The translations under genes and the position numbers were made by a program. Shown here in pieces: positions 25,794 to 34,595 of a DNA stretch of 64,000 nucleotides. The stretch spans positions 310,001 to 374,000 of the forward strand of contig JADJVK010000053.1 in NCBI GenBank assembly GCA_016710625.1, written 5' to 3'. Source of the stretch: Saprospiraceae bacterium. Lineage in GTDB: Bacteria > Bacteroidota > Bacteroidia > Chitinophagales > Saprospiraceae. The notes below the pieces were generated by a model. That model saw only the letters and a program-made list of their open reading frames with translations, had not been told where the DNA came from and searched no databases. Numbering within the stretch: position 1 is the first letter of the stretch; every line of letters begins with the position of its first letter.

Positions 25794-28760
25794 ATGTATT
25801 TTCTAAAATATAGTTTTTATTCATTAGTTATTTTTTTTTCTGGCATTTCATTAAGCATAGTTGATAAAGCAGATAAGAAAAATAATGATCCCATATATCC
25901 CAAAAGGACTTATGTGGTCACACCGTATGAGAATGCTTGGGTTGATTCTGTGTATAATTCATTGAGTCAGGAGGAAAAAATAGCTCAAACAATGATGATT
26001 AGAGCTCATTCTGACAAAGGTCCCGACCATATTGCTGCTGTTGAAAATTTGATAAAAAAATATAATGTAGGGAGTTTGTGTTTCTTCCAAGGAACTCCAC
26101 AAAAGCAAGCTGAACTAACCAATCTTTACCAATTCGAAGCAAAAACTCCGTTGATTATTGCTATTGATGCAGAATGGGGATTAGGAATGCGGTTAAAAGA
26201 ATCTACTATTTCTTTTCCTAAAAACTTAGCTTTAGGTGCGATTCAAGACAACAGACTAATATATGATTTAGGTAAAGAAATAGCTAGAGAATGTAGAAGA
26301 ATCGGTATTCATTACAATTTTGCACCAGCTGTGGATGTCAATAACAACCCACAGAACCCTGTAATCAATGAAAGATCATTTGGAGAAGATAGGTATAATG
26401 TTACTGCAAAAGGATACCAATTTATGATGGGTCTGCAAGACGGGAATGTCATGGCATGTGCCAAACATTTTCCTGGTCATGGCGATACAGATGTTGATTC
26501 TCACCAAGATTTGCCGTCCATCAACCATAATAGAAATAGGCTTGATAGTTTGGAGTTGTTTCCCTTTAGAGTGTTGATCCAACATGATATTCAGAGTATT
26601 ATGGTGGCACATTTGCAAGTCCCTTCTTTAGATAATACCTATAATTTACCAACTACATTATCCCCAAAAGTAATTACCAATCTTTTGAAAGAAGAATTGT
26701 GCTATGAAGGCTTAATTGTTACCGATGCACTTGAAATGAAAGGGGTGACAAAACATTATAAAAATGGAGAAATAGAAGTAATGGCTCTTATTGCTGGAAA
26801 TGATATTCTTTGTTTGCCAAATGATGTAAATGCCTCAATTACTGAAATAAAAGCAGCATTGGAGAACGGAAGATTAAGTTGGAAGAGAATAGAAGAAAGT
26901 GTTAAAAAAATATTGCATGCAAAGTATAGACTAGGATTAAATAATTATCAGCCCGTTAATTTGCAAAATATTGATAGTGAGTTGAATACAACTTCTGCTT
27001 TAGCTTTAAAAAGAAAATTATACGAAAAATCTATAGTAACAGTTAGAAATAATGATCATATCATCCCAATAAAGAATAACCAGAAAATAGCGACATTAGC
27101 TATTGGTTCTCAATATATTACACCATTTCAAAAAACCATTGATAATTACCAAGAGGTGATGCACTTAGTTGCCCCAAAACAAATTGATAATGAATTGTCG
27201 GTAAAACTTTTAGACCAGTTAAGTGGGAATGATATTGTGTTGGTAACCTTAAATGATATGACGAGTAAGGCGGCACAAAATTTTAATTTAAATGCTTCCA
27301 TTACAGATTTTCTACAAAAGTTACAATCGAAACAAAAAGTTATTTTAACAGTTTTTGGGAATCCATATGCTCTTAAAAATTTTGATTTTGCTCAAAATGT
27401 CATTTTAGGATGGAATACGGATGAAATGGTACAATCAGCTGTTGCTCAAGTAATTTGCGGTGCAATCGGTACAAATGCTAAGCTTCCTGTAACGGCTTCT
27501 TCGCTAGCAAAATTTGGTGATGGAGTTGAGTTGACTCCGAATTCATTATTTAGCTATGATTTTCCAGAAAATGTTGGTATGTCTTCGTTTAAGTTACAAA
27601 AAGTAGATTCAATAGTGAATGACGCTATTAAGCAAAAAGCAATTCCAGGTTCCGTTGTTTTAGTAGCAAAAAATGGCAGAATAGTTTATCAAAAAGCCTT
27701 TGGAAGAAGAACCTATGATACTACTGAGGCTCAAATTGGTACTGATGCGATTTATGACCTTGCGTCTATAACCAAAATGGGTGCTACTACCTTATCAGTT
27801 ATGAAACTTTATGAGGAAGGGAAGCTAGATTTGGATGCACCAATATCTAATTACCTGAGTGAACTGAAAGGTACCGACAAAGCAACATTAACGATTCGTG
27901 AAATGATGGCGCATCATGCTGGTTTAATTCCTTGGATTCCATTTTACAAAAAAACTGTTACGGATAGTGTAAAAAATGGTTATCCAATGAATACATACTA
28001 TCAAAATGCTAGTTCTGCCAACTTTTCAGTACCTGTTGCTCAAAACTTGTATTTGAGAAACGATTATACAGATTCAGTTTGGCAAAAAATAATTCAATCT
28101 CCACTTTTGAAGGTGAAAAGTTATAAATACAGCGATTTGGGTTTGATTATAACTGGAAAAATTGTTGAAAGGCTCACAAATATGCCATTAAACCAATATG
28201 TAATGACCAGTTTTTATCAACCTATGGGCTTACGAACTATCGGTTATAAACCTTTGGAAAGAATTTCGATAGACAGAATAATGCCCACTGAGCAAGATGA
28301 TTATTTCCGTCAACAAGTTATCAGAGGATATGTTCACGACATGGCTTCAGCAATGTTAGGTGGAGTGAGTGGTCATGCTGGACTATTTTCAAATGCAAAT
28401 GATTTGGCAGTTATTATGCAATTATTATTGAATAAAGGCGAATATAATGGTGTAAGATATCTAAAACCGGAAACTGTAAAACTATTTACTACACGTTTTC
28501 AAGGCTGTAGTAGGAGAGGTATTGGATTTGATATGAAGGAATTAGATACAAAAGCACAACAAAATATGTGTGTATCTGCATCTGATTTGGCTTTTGGCCA
28601 TTTAGGGTTTACGGGTACAGTAACTTGGGCTGATCCAAAGCAAGATTTAGTTTATGTATTTTTGTCCAATAGAACTTTCCCATCCATGAATAACAACAAG
28701 TTAATTCATATGGATACAAGAATAAAGATACACCAAGCAATATATGATGCAATAGAATGA
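25794..28760 (+). CDS. glycoside hydrolase family 3 beta-N-acetylhexosaminidase fused to a serine beta-lactamase-type domain
   Basis: 988 residues. After an N-terminal hydrophobic segment the GH3 domain (about 55-400) carries the NagZ-type signature KHFPGHGDTDVDSHQDLP; it is expected to release N-acetylglucosamine from muropeptides. A second GH3-like domain (about 400-590) follows. The C-terminal third (about 600-985) is a class C beta-lactamase/PBP fold with Ser658-x-x-Lys661 (SITK), Tyr779-Ser-Asp in the YxN position and an HxG motif (HLGFTG) near 940. The fusion is known in Bacteroidota and suggests cell-wall recycling, combining glycosidase and amidohydrolase-like activity. Probably periplasmic or outer-membrane associated. 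Confidence 0.88.
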   Translation: MYFLKYSFYSLVIFFSGISLSIVDKADKKNNDPIYPKRTYVVTPYENAWVDSVYNSLSQEEKIAQTMMIRAHSDKGPDHIAAVENLIKKYNVGSLCFFQGTPQKQAELTNLYQFEAKTPLIIAIDAEWGLGMRLKESTISFPKNLALGAIQDNRLIYDLGKEIARECRRIGIHYNFAPAVDVNNNPQNPVINERSFGEDRYNVTAKGYQFMMGLQDGNVMACAKHFPGHGDTDVDSHQDLPSINHNRNRLDSLELFPFRVLIQHDIQSIMVAHLQVPSLDNTYNLPTTLSPKVITNLLKEELCYEGLIVTDALEMKGVTKHYKNGEIEVMALIAGNDILCLPNDVNASITEIKAALENGRLSWKRIEESVKKILHAKYRLGLNNYQPVNLQNIDSELNTTSALALKRKLYEKSIVTVRNNDHIIPIKNNQKIATLAIGSQYITPFQKTIDNYQEVMHLVAPKQIDNELSVKLLDQLSGNDIVLVTLNDMTSKAAQNFNLNASITDFLQKLQSKQKVILTVFGNPYALKNFDFAQNVILGWNTDEMVQSAVAQVICGAIGTNAKLPVTASSLAKFGDGVELTPNSLFSYDFPENVGMSSFKLQKVDSIVNDAIKQKAIPGSVVLVAKNGRIVYQKAFGRRTYDTTEAQIGTDAIYDLASITKMGATTLSVMKLYEEGKLDLDAPISNYLSELKGTDKATLTIREMMAHHAGLIPWIPFYKKTVTDSVKNGYPMNTYYQNASSANFSVPVAQNLYLRNDYTDSVWQKIIQSPLLKVKSYKYSDLGLIITGKIVERLTNMPLNQYVMTSFYQPMGLRTIGYKPLERISIDRIMPTEQDDYFRQQVIRGYVHDMASAMLGGVSGHAGLFSNANDLAVIMQLLLNKGEYNGVRYLKPETVKLFTTRFQGCSRRGIGFDMKELDTKAQQNMCVSASDLAFGHLGFTGTVTWADPKQDLVYVFLSNRTFPSMNNNKLIHMDTRIKIHQAIYDAIE

Positions 28761-28804
28761 TAATTTTTTTTTGAAAATCTTAGGAAAAAAAATAAAATTA
28801 GCCA

Positions 28805-28812
28805 TATATTTG
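28805..28812 (+). promoter_or_regulatory. -7 promoter element (TATATTTG) of the tRNA gene
   Basis: Exact TAnnTTTG match 18 bases before the tRNA 5-prime end. Confidence 0.5.
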
Positions 28813-28830
28813 CATCCGCTTCCAAAAGCA

Positions 28831-28905
28831 GGTCCTATAGCTCAGTTGGTTAGTAGCACCTGACTCATAATCAGGGGGTCCCAGGTTCAAGTCCTGGTGG
28901 GACCA
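28831..28905 (+). tRNA. tRNA with CAU anticodon, probably tRNA-Ile2 (lysidine type)
   Basis: 75 bases. The acceptor stem GGTCCTA/TGGGACC, anticodon stem CCTGA/TCAGG with loop CTCATAA (anticodon CAU) and T-arm CCAGG-TTCAAGT-CCTGG are all well formed, with discriminator A. C4-G69 and C5-G68 in the acceptor stem match the determinants described for the TilS lysidine synthetase, so tRNA-Ile2 is favoured over elongator tRNA-Met. The D arm is odd: GCTC AGTTGGTTA GTAGC has one base more than the usual GAGC, leaving three good pairs. CCA is not encoded. Confidence 0.88.
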
Positions 28906-28912
28906 CATTTTC

Positions 28913-28944
28913 AAAGGGATTCTACAAATTTGTAGAATCCCTTT
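28913..28944. terminator. perfect 32-base palindrome after the tRNA
   Basis: AAAGGGATTCTACAAA followed by its exact reverse complement. A 14-16 pair hairpin with an AAATTT centre lies eight bases after the tRNA and before the stop of the convergent 68-aa gene, acting as terminator for both. Confidence 0.75.
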
Positions 28945-28952
28945 ATTATTAT

Positions 28953-29159
28953 CTATTTATAATCTTCTGGTCCATTTATTTCACTAATAACTAAATCTGT
29001 TTTATCTCCAAAATTAGAATTAATATAAGCCACAGCTTCTTCTTTTGTTTCAAATAATTTATCATTACCGTATTCATCTTCTACAACTTTAATGTTATAA
29101 CTTTTTCCACACCCTTCATCATTAAAAACTTTTGTTTTTTTTATTCTAAATTTTTTCAT
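28953..29159 (-). CDS. hypothetical small protein
   Basis: 68 residues, hydrophilic and Lys/Glu rich, without signal peptide or membrane segment. It reads like a small soluble alpha/beta protein (FRIKKTKVF, IKVVEDEYG, LFETKEEAVAYINSNF). No family recognised. It sits between a palindromic terminator and the divergent Uma2 gene. Coding composition supports it being real. Confidence 0.55.
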   Translation of the reverse strand: MKKFRIKKTKVFNDEGCGKSYNIKVVEDEYGNDKLFETKEEAVAYINSNFGDKTDLVISEINGPEDYK

Positions 29160-29264
29160 AATTTTAATTTAATTAAGAACTATTATCAATAATTTAACAC
29201 ATATATTATAAGAATTAGTTCGTAAAATATTTTAAAAATAAATTAAAAACATAACTTATTTTTA

Positions 29265-29801
29265 ATGACAGAATTTGAAAATAAAGTATCTAATTATAAT
29301 TTTGAAGATTATAGCAAATGGAAGGGACGTTGGGATTTGATTAATGGAATTCCTTATGCTAAAGTTCCAATGCCAAGTCCAAAACATCAACATTTGGCTG
29401 GAGAACTTCATATTTCATTGTCAAATGCAATAAAGGAGGCACAATGCAAAAAATGTAAAGTATATCAACCCATTGATTTAAAAATCAATGAAAATACTAT
29501 ACTCAACCCTGACTTATTAATCGATTGTAAAGAGATTAAAAAACATTTTTTAGATTTTCCTCCCAATTTAGTTGTTGAAATTCTTTCAAAATCTACTGAA
29601 ACAAAAGATAGGAATTCAAAATTTCAGATATATCAAAGTTTTGGAATAAAGTATTATATCATTGTTGATCCCAAAACTGAAAAGATGGAGATATATCAAT
29701 TGCAACCCGATGGTAAATATAAACTACAAGACAAGAATACAGAATTAGTGTTAATGGAAAATTGTATAATAAATCCTGATTTTAAATCAATTTGGGATTA
29801 A
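29265..29801 (+). CDS. Uma2-family (DUF820) restriction-endonuclease-fold protein
   Basis: 178 residues matching the Uma2 family, which has a PD-(D/E)xK nuclease fold. Motifs: the N-terminal WDLINGIPY, the SPKHQHLAGEL segment, NPDLLIDCKE (putative metal-binding Asp), PPNLVVEILSKST with the conserved Glu, and YQSFGIKYYIIVDP. Family members are often present in many copies and their cellular role is not established; a link to mobile elements has been proposed. Stand-alone gene sharing a terminator with the convergent metB-like gene. Confidence 0.88.
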   Translation: MTEFENKVSNYNFEDYSKWKGRWDLINGIPYAKVPMPSPKHQHLAGELHISLSNAIKEAQCKKCKVYQPIDLKINENTILNPDLLIDCKEIKKHFLDFPPNLVVEILSKSTETKDRNSKFQIYQSFGIKYYIIVDPKTEKMEIYQLQPDGKYKLQDKNTELVLMENCIINPDFKSIWD

Positions 29802-29838
29802 AAAAGGGGGCGAAAATTCAATTTCACCCCCTTTTTTT
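29800..29838. terminator. bidirectional terminator between Uma2 and the cystathionine gamma-synthase gene
   Basis: AAAAAAGGGGG plus GAAA pairs with TTTC plus CCCCCTTTTTTT around a short AT loop, with T-runs on both strands. Confidence 0.88.
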
Positions 29839-30982
29839 ATATTTGTTCTAAAGCTTTTTCTAAATCTTCGATTAAATCATCAACGTCCTCAATGCCTATA
29901 CTCAACCTTATCAATGAATCAGTAAGTCCCACTTTCATTCTTTCCTCTTTAGGTATGGATGCATGAGTCATACTTGCTGGATGACCAATTAGTGATTCCA
30001 CTCCTCCTAACGATTCAGCACAGGTAAATAAATGGGTATTTGATAATACTTTTTGAGCATTTTCAAAACTATCTGATTTCAAATCAAAAGATACCATTGC
30101 CCCGAAGTCTCTCATCTGAGCCTTTGCAATTTTATGACCTGGATGCGATTTGAAACCCGGATAATTTACAGAACTTACTTTAGGGTGCTTCTTTAGAAAC
30201 TTCGCTACAATAGCAGCATTTTCGCAAGCTCTTTGCACTCTGATATGCAATGTTTTGATACCTCTTAGGATTAAAAAACAATCCATAGGACCTGGAACCG
30301 CACCGCAAGCATTTTGAATGAAATGCAATTTGGCAGCTAATTCAGCGTCTTTTACGATTAGACAACCATGCACCACATCTGAATGTCCACCAATATATTT
30401 AGTAGCTGAATGCAATACGATATCTGCACCCAAATCTAAAGGATTTTGAAGATAAGGAGAAGCAAAAGTGTTGTCAACACAGGTTAGAATATTATGTTTT
30501 TTGGCTATTTTGCAAATCTTCTCAATATCTACAATATTTAGCATTGGATTGGTTGGCGTTTCGATCCAAAGCAACTTTGTATTTTTAGTAATTATTTTCT
30601 CAACCGATTTTGGATCAGACATATCAACAAACTTCGGCTTCAATCCGAATGGTTCGTAAACTCTTACCATCTGTCTATAGGAACCACCATATAAATCATT
30701 GGTGGATATAATTTCGTCATTGGGCTTCAATAGTTTCATAACAGCATCCATTGCTGCTAGTCCGCTACCAAAACATATTGCATCAGTCCCATTTTCAAGG
30801 GCAGCAAGATTTTTTTCTAATGCACTTCTTGTTGGATTTTGAGTTCTAGCATATTCAAAACCCTTATGATTTCCTGACCCTTCTTGTGCATAAGTAGATG
30901 TCTGGAAAATTGGCGTCATTATCGCACCAGTGGATGGATCTGGCTCTATTCCAGCATGAATAGTTTTTGTTGCAAATTTCAT
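29837..30982 (-). CDS. cystathionine gamma-synthase/lyase (trans-sulfuration PLP enzyme)
   Basis: PLP enzyme of methionine/cysteine metabolism: joins cysteine to an activated homoserine or splits cystathionine. 381 residues, typical of the Cys/Met metabolism PLP family. Visible features are the tetramer-contact YARTQNPTR, the SGLAAMDAV phosphate loop, Asp170 (TCVDNTFASP), the Schiff-base Lys195 (HSATKYIGGHSD) and the C-terminal HPASMTHASIPKEER. The last motif suits synthase or gamma-lyase; sequence alone does not settle which. It is the last gene of a minus-strand run with the hydroxylase and transketolase. Confidence 0.9.
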   Translation of the reverse strand: MKFATKTIHAGIEPDPSTGAIMTPIFQTSTYAQEGSGNHKGFEYARTQNPTRSALEKNLAALENGTDAICFGSGLAAMDAVMKLLKPNDEIISTNDLYGGSYRQMVRVYEPFGLKPKFVDMSDPKSVEKIITKNTKLLWIETPTNPMLNIVDIEKICKIAKKHNILTCVDNTFASPYLQNPLDLGADIVLHSATKYIGGHSDVVHGCLIVKDAELAAKLHFIQNACGAVPGPMDCFLILRGIKTLHIRVQRACENAAIVAKFLKKHPKVSSVNYPGFKSHPGHKIAKAQMRDFGAMVSFDLKSDSFENAQKVLSNTHLFTCAESLGGVESLIGHPASMTHASIPKEERMKVGLTDSLIRLSIGIEDVDDLIEDLEKALEQI

Positions 30983-30989
30983 TAGAGAA

Positions 30990-31865
30990 TTAATTTTGTT
31001 GTTTTCTTATTTGTGAAGAGGTTTGTGTACTTCCGTCATGACTCCAACCTGGAGGCATAATGATATATTTCAATTTTGTCGTAAAACTCACTGGTTTTTT
31101 TAAATCGTTCCAAATGTTTTTCCATTCATGGAAAACAATGTTTATTGGTCCCCTATCATTAGGATTTTTTGTTAGACCATACACAACAGGTTCGTTAGGG
31201 TCTTCTTCTTGAAAAGTTCCAAACATTCTATCCCAAATAATCAAAGTCATTCCCATATTTTTATCCAAATATTTAATATTCGAACCATGATGAACTCGAT
31301 GATGTGATGGAGAAACCAAAAAATATTCTAAAAATTTTGGCAAATGTCTCACTTTTTGAGTGTGAACTAAAATGCCATAAATCTGTAATGCTGAATGTAA
31401 GAACATAATATCAATTACCTCAAACCCTAAAAGAGGCAATGGTAGATAAAATATAAAACGATATACTGGCTCGAAAACAGAGGAACGAAAACCTGTAGAT
31501 AAATTATAAAATTCGGAAGAATGGTGGGTTACATGAACTGCCCAGAACAATCGACAATAATGATCAGCCCAATGCAGCCAATAGTACAAAAAGTCAATCC
31601 CTATTGCTAATCCTACCCAATACATCCAATTATGTTCTAAATTGAATATTCTATGGTTGTACATAAATTGTAAGGCACTAAAAGCAATGATAAACCGCAT
31701 TGCAATATCCAAGCCCATATTTAAAAGCATTAGATAAAGATTGGTTAAAGTATCTTTTAGTGTATACAATCCCCATTTATTCCAATTGCTTAATATAATT
31801 TCTAAGCCAATAACAAAAATGTACAATGGGGTAGTTATTAATAATAATAATTGTTCCCGCTCCAT
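30990..31865 (-). CDS. sterol desaturase / fatty acid hydroxylase family membrane protein
   Basis: Di-iron membrane oxygenase family that hydroxylates or desaturates lipids. 291 residues with about four to five membrane helices and the three histidine clusters of the superfamily: HWADH, HVTHHSSE and HHRVHHGSN. The start lies one base from the stop of the transketolase C-terminal subunit gene, so they share a transcript. Lipid substrate unknown. Confidence 0.88.
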   Translation of the reverse strand: MEREQLLLLITTPLYIFVIGLEIILSNWNKWGLYTLKDTLTNLYLMLLNMGLDIAMRFIIAFSALQFMYNHRIFNLEHNWMYWVGLAIGIDFLYYWLHWADHYCRLFWAVHVTHHSSEFYNLSTGFRSSVFEPVYRFIFYLPLPLLGFEVIDIMFLHSALQIYGILVHTQKVRHLPKFLEYFLVSPSHHRVHHGSNIKYLDKNMGMTLIIWDRMFGTFQEEDPNEPVVYGLTKNPNDRGPINIVFHEWKNIWNDLKKPVSFTTKLKYIIMPPGWSHDGSTQTSSQIRKQQN

Positions 31866-31866
31866 T

Positions 31867-32820
31867 TTATTTTCTTTTAATTACATTTTGAATTGCGGCA
31901 ATAATATCCTTTTTCCCAAGACCATATTTTTCAAGCAAATCATTCGGTTTGCCACTTTCGCCAAAACTATCAATTACTGCAATATATTCTTGTGGAACAG
32001 GCATTTTTTGACTCAAAAGTTGTGCAATACTATCTCCTAATCCGCCATTTCTTTGATGTTCTTCGCAGCTAACTACACATTTTGTTTTACTAACAGAATC
32101 TAAAATTGCTTGATTGTCAAGTGGTTTTATTGTATGGATATTGATTACTTCACATCTAATCCCTAGAGCAGCAACTTCTTGAGCAGCTTCTAAAGCTGTC
32201 CAAACCAAATGACCAGTAGCAAATATACTTACATCAGTTCCTTCCTGTAAAAGAAGTGCTTTTCCAATTTCAAAAGAGTCAACTGAGGTGAAATTAGGCC
32301 AAGATGGTCTTCCAAATCTTAAATAAACTGGACCGTGAAAATCGGCAATCGCTAATGTTGCAGCTTTGGTTTGGTTAAAATCACATGGATTGATAACTGT
32401 CATGCCGGGCAACATTTTCATCATTCCAATATCTTCAAGAATTTGATGTGTTGCTCCATCTTCTCCCAAAGTCAAACCAGCATGAGAAGCACATATTTTG
32501 ACATTTTTATCCGAATATGCTATGGATTGTCTTATTTGATCATATACTCTTCCTGTAGAAAAGTTGGCGAAAGTTCCTGTAAACGGAATTTTACCTCCGA
32601 TAGCTAACCCTGCTGCAATGCCCATCATATTAGCTTCGGCGATTCCAACTTGAACAAATCTATCAGGATTTTCAGCTATGAAAGTTTGCATATTTAAAGA
32701 GCCTAGTAAATCAGCACAAAGGGCAACAACATTTTTGTTAGTTCTCCCTAATTCGGCTAAAGCCTCTCCAAAACCTTCTCTTGTAGCTCTATTGCCAGTA
32801 TTTATTATTTTATTTGACAT
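31867..32820 (-). CDS. transketolase, C-terminal subunit
   Basis: Second half of a split transketolase, 317 residues: pyrimidine-binding domain (about 8-165, including LGRTNKNVVALCADL and the EANMMGIAAGLA motif with catalytic Glu) plus the C-terminal domain (about 185-310). Acts with the N-terminal subunit encoded just upstream (17-base gap) in transfer of two-carbon units in the pentose phosphate pathway. Split transketolases are known in many bacteria, so this is not a frameshift. Confidence 0.92.
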   Translation of the reverse strand: MSNKIINTGNRATREGFGEALAELGRTNKNVVALCADLLGSLNMQTFIAENPDRFVQVGIAEANMMGIAAGLAIGGKIPFTGTFANFSTGRVYDQIRQSIAYSDKNVKICASHAGLTLGEDGATHQILEDIGMMKMLPGMTVINPCDFNQTKAATLAIADFHGPVYLRFGRPSWPNFTSVDSFEIGKALLLQEGTDVSIFATGHLVWTALEAAQEVAALGIRCEVINIHTIKPLDNQAILDSVSKTKCVVSCEEHQRNGGLGDSIAQLLSQKMPVPQEYIAVIDSFGESGKPNDLLEKYGLGKKDIIAAIQNVIKRK

Positions 32821-32837
32821 GAATCTTAATATTTGAA

Positions 32838-33689
32838 TTAAAGCGGATAATCACCCAAAGTTTCTTCTAATTGAGATAATGCATTTGCAGTTTGTTCCGC
32901 ATTTGGTGCAGAGCCATGCCATTTGTGAGTTCCCATCATGAAATCCACACCAAAACCCATCTCTGTTTTCATGAGTATTACTACAGGCTTCCCTTTCCCG
33001 GAAAGTAATTTTGCTTGGTGTAATGCATCAATTATGGATTGAATGTCATTACCGTTTTCTAAAATTAAAACTTCCCAACCAAATGATTTCCATTTTAATG
33101 GCAAATCTCCTAAACTTAGGACTTTGTCATTCGAACCATCGATTTGTTGTCCATTCCAATCAACAGTTACGATTAAATTATCTACTTTATTATGAGCAGC
33201 AAACATAACTGCTTCCCAAATCTGCCCTTCTTGTAATTCTCCATCTCCAGTAAGACAATAGATAAAATGAGCATCATTATCCATCTTTTTTGCCAATGCA
33301 GCACCGATAGCAACAGAAATACCTTGTCCTAATGAGCCTGAAGCAACTCGGATGCCAGGTAAGCCTTCATGAGTTGCTGGGTGTCCTTGCAATCTCGAAT
33401 TTAATTTTCTGAAAGTAGCAAGCTCACTTACTTCAAAATATCCTCTTCTTGCCAAAACGCTATACCAAGCTGGAGAAATATGTCCATTGCTTAAGAAAAA
33501 AAGATCTTCGCCTTTTCCTTCCATATAAAAAGAAGGATTATTTTGCATTATTTCAAAATATAAAGCTACTAGAAAATCAGTGCATCCAAGTGAACCACCA
33601 GGATGTCCAGAAGCAACAGCTGCTACCTGTCTGATGATATCTCTTCGGACTTGGGAAGCTACTTGTTGCAAATAAGCTATTGAAGCCAT
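32838..33689 (-). CDS. transketolase, N-terminal (thiamine diphosphate) subunit
   Basis: About 283 residues from ATG 33689. The in-frame ATG at 33719 lies upstream of the predicted transcription start (TATATTTG at 33717-33724). Contains the ThDP-binding fold of transketolases with the GDGELQEGQIWEA motif and its NGQQIDG tail, plus the N-terminal SGHPGGSLGCTDFL and HISPAWYSVL segments. Pairs with the next gene to form the full enzyme. First gene of a probable four-gene operon (split transketolase, hydroxylase, metB-like). Confidence 0.92.
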   Translation of the reverse strand: MASIAYLQQVASQVRRDIIRQVAAVASGHPGGSLGCTDFLVALYFEIMQNNPSFYMEGKGEDLFFLSNGHISPAWYSVLARRGYFEVSELATFRKLNSRLQGHPATHEGLPGIRVASGSLGQGISVAIGAALAKKMDNDAHFIYCLTGDGELQEGQIWEAVMFAAHNKVDNLIVTVDWNGQQIDGSNDKVLSLGDLPLKWKSFGWEVLILENGNDIQSIIDALHQAKLLSGKGKPVVILMKTEMGFGVDFMMGTHKWHGSAPNAEQTANALSQLEETLGDYPL

Positions 33690-33716
33690 GAAAAAAAGGT
33701 TTGGTAAATTTGAGTG

Positions 33717-33724
33717 CAAATATA
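33717..33724 (-). promoter_or_regulatory. -7 promoter element (TATATTTG) of the transketolase operon
   Basis: Minus-strand exact TAnnTTTG match. Transcription from about 33712 excludes the upstream ATG and supports ATG 33689. Confidence 0.5.
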
Positions 33725-33765
33725 AGAAAAAAGCCCTCCTTAATATACCATAATATAATAATAAA

Positions 33766-34431
33766 TTATTTTACAAAATGAACATCCATGGTTTTGGTGT
33801 AAAACTCTGATTGGCTACTTCTTCTTAGATCTCCAATAATTTCTTCATTACTATATTTTCTGACTAAATAAATAGTGCCCTCCCCAATAGTTATTCCTGT
33901 CAATTTGGAGGCATCAATATTTACAGAAGAATTAATCGTTGGACCATTTATCTGGATGTTTTTATCGACATTTTTAGAATCTGATAAAAATAATACTAAA
34001 TTTTCGGATTTATTAAGCGGATTGCCTTCCCATTTTAATATGAAACCAGAGTCGATACTTATTCGATTGTTTTCAATATTAAATTTACTAATAAAAGGTA
34101 CTTTTAAATCAAACTTTTCCTCTTTTTTCTCAGCATTTTTAAATTTGAATTCAAAATAAGGTTTAGAATCTGTTGTTCTTTCAGACCTAAAAGCAATTCT
34201 ATTAATCAATTCTTTCTGTTCCATCGCTCCACCATCAAAGAAAACGCCGTTGTCAGGAGCAAAAGGTATTGCATTTTTAATAGTATCACCTTTGAAAAAA
34301 ACAGCCTCAGCAGTTACTTTACTTTCGGTGTCATCAAATCGTAAATAGAAATTTGAGTATATTTTAGAAGAATCATTTTTACATGAAAATAAAAATAATA
34401 GAGAAATTGAAATATAAAAAAGCTGCTTCAT
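33766..34431 (-). CDS. hypothetical lipoprotein
   Basis: 221 residues with a signal peptide and lipobox LFSC (Cys17). The rest is predicted beta-rich without a motif I recognise. Sequence features such as FFKGDTIKNAIPF and SGFILKWEGNPLNKSENLVLFL suggest an immunoglobulin-like fold, which is inference. Transcribed alone, with TATATTTG at 34449-34456 upstream. Confidence 0.7.
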   Translation of the reverse strand: MKQLFYISISLLFLFSCKNDSSKIYSNFYLRFDDTESKVTAEAVFFKGDTIKNAIPFAPDNGVFFDGGAMEQKELINRIAFRSERTTDSKPYFEFKFKNAEKKEEKFDLKVPFISKFNIENNRISIDSGFILKWEGNPLNKSENLVLFLSDSKNVDKNIQINGPTINSSVNIDASKLTGITIGEGTIYLVRKYSNEEIIGDLRRSSQSEFYTKTMDVHFVK

Positions 34432-34448
34432 AAATATTTATTTTGGCT

Positions 34449-34456
34449 CAAATATA
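34449..34456 (-). promoter_or_regulatory. -7 promoter element (TATATTTG) of the lipoprotein gene
   Basis: Minus-strand exact TAnnTTTG match 18 bases before the ATG at 34431. Confidence 0.45.
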
Positions 34457-34595
34457 GGTTTATCTTGATTGAAAACAGAGAAAAAACGCAAAATCTGTCG
34501 GTAAGCTTACATTCTAGAAGAAAAAAATGTCGTCAATTCTACCAAATTTAATTTTATGTTATAAAGTAAAGGATACCTTTTATATCTTTACACCG

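Noticed and set aside
31867..33689. Broken transketolase
   Set aside because: Two complete subunits with proper starts and stops; split transketolases are common.
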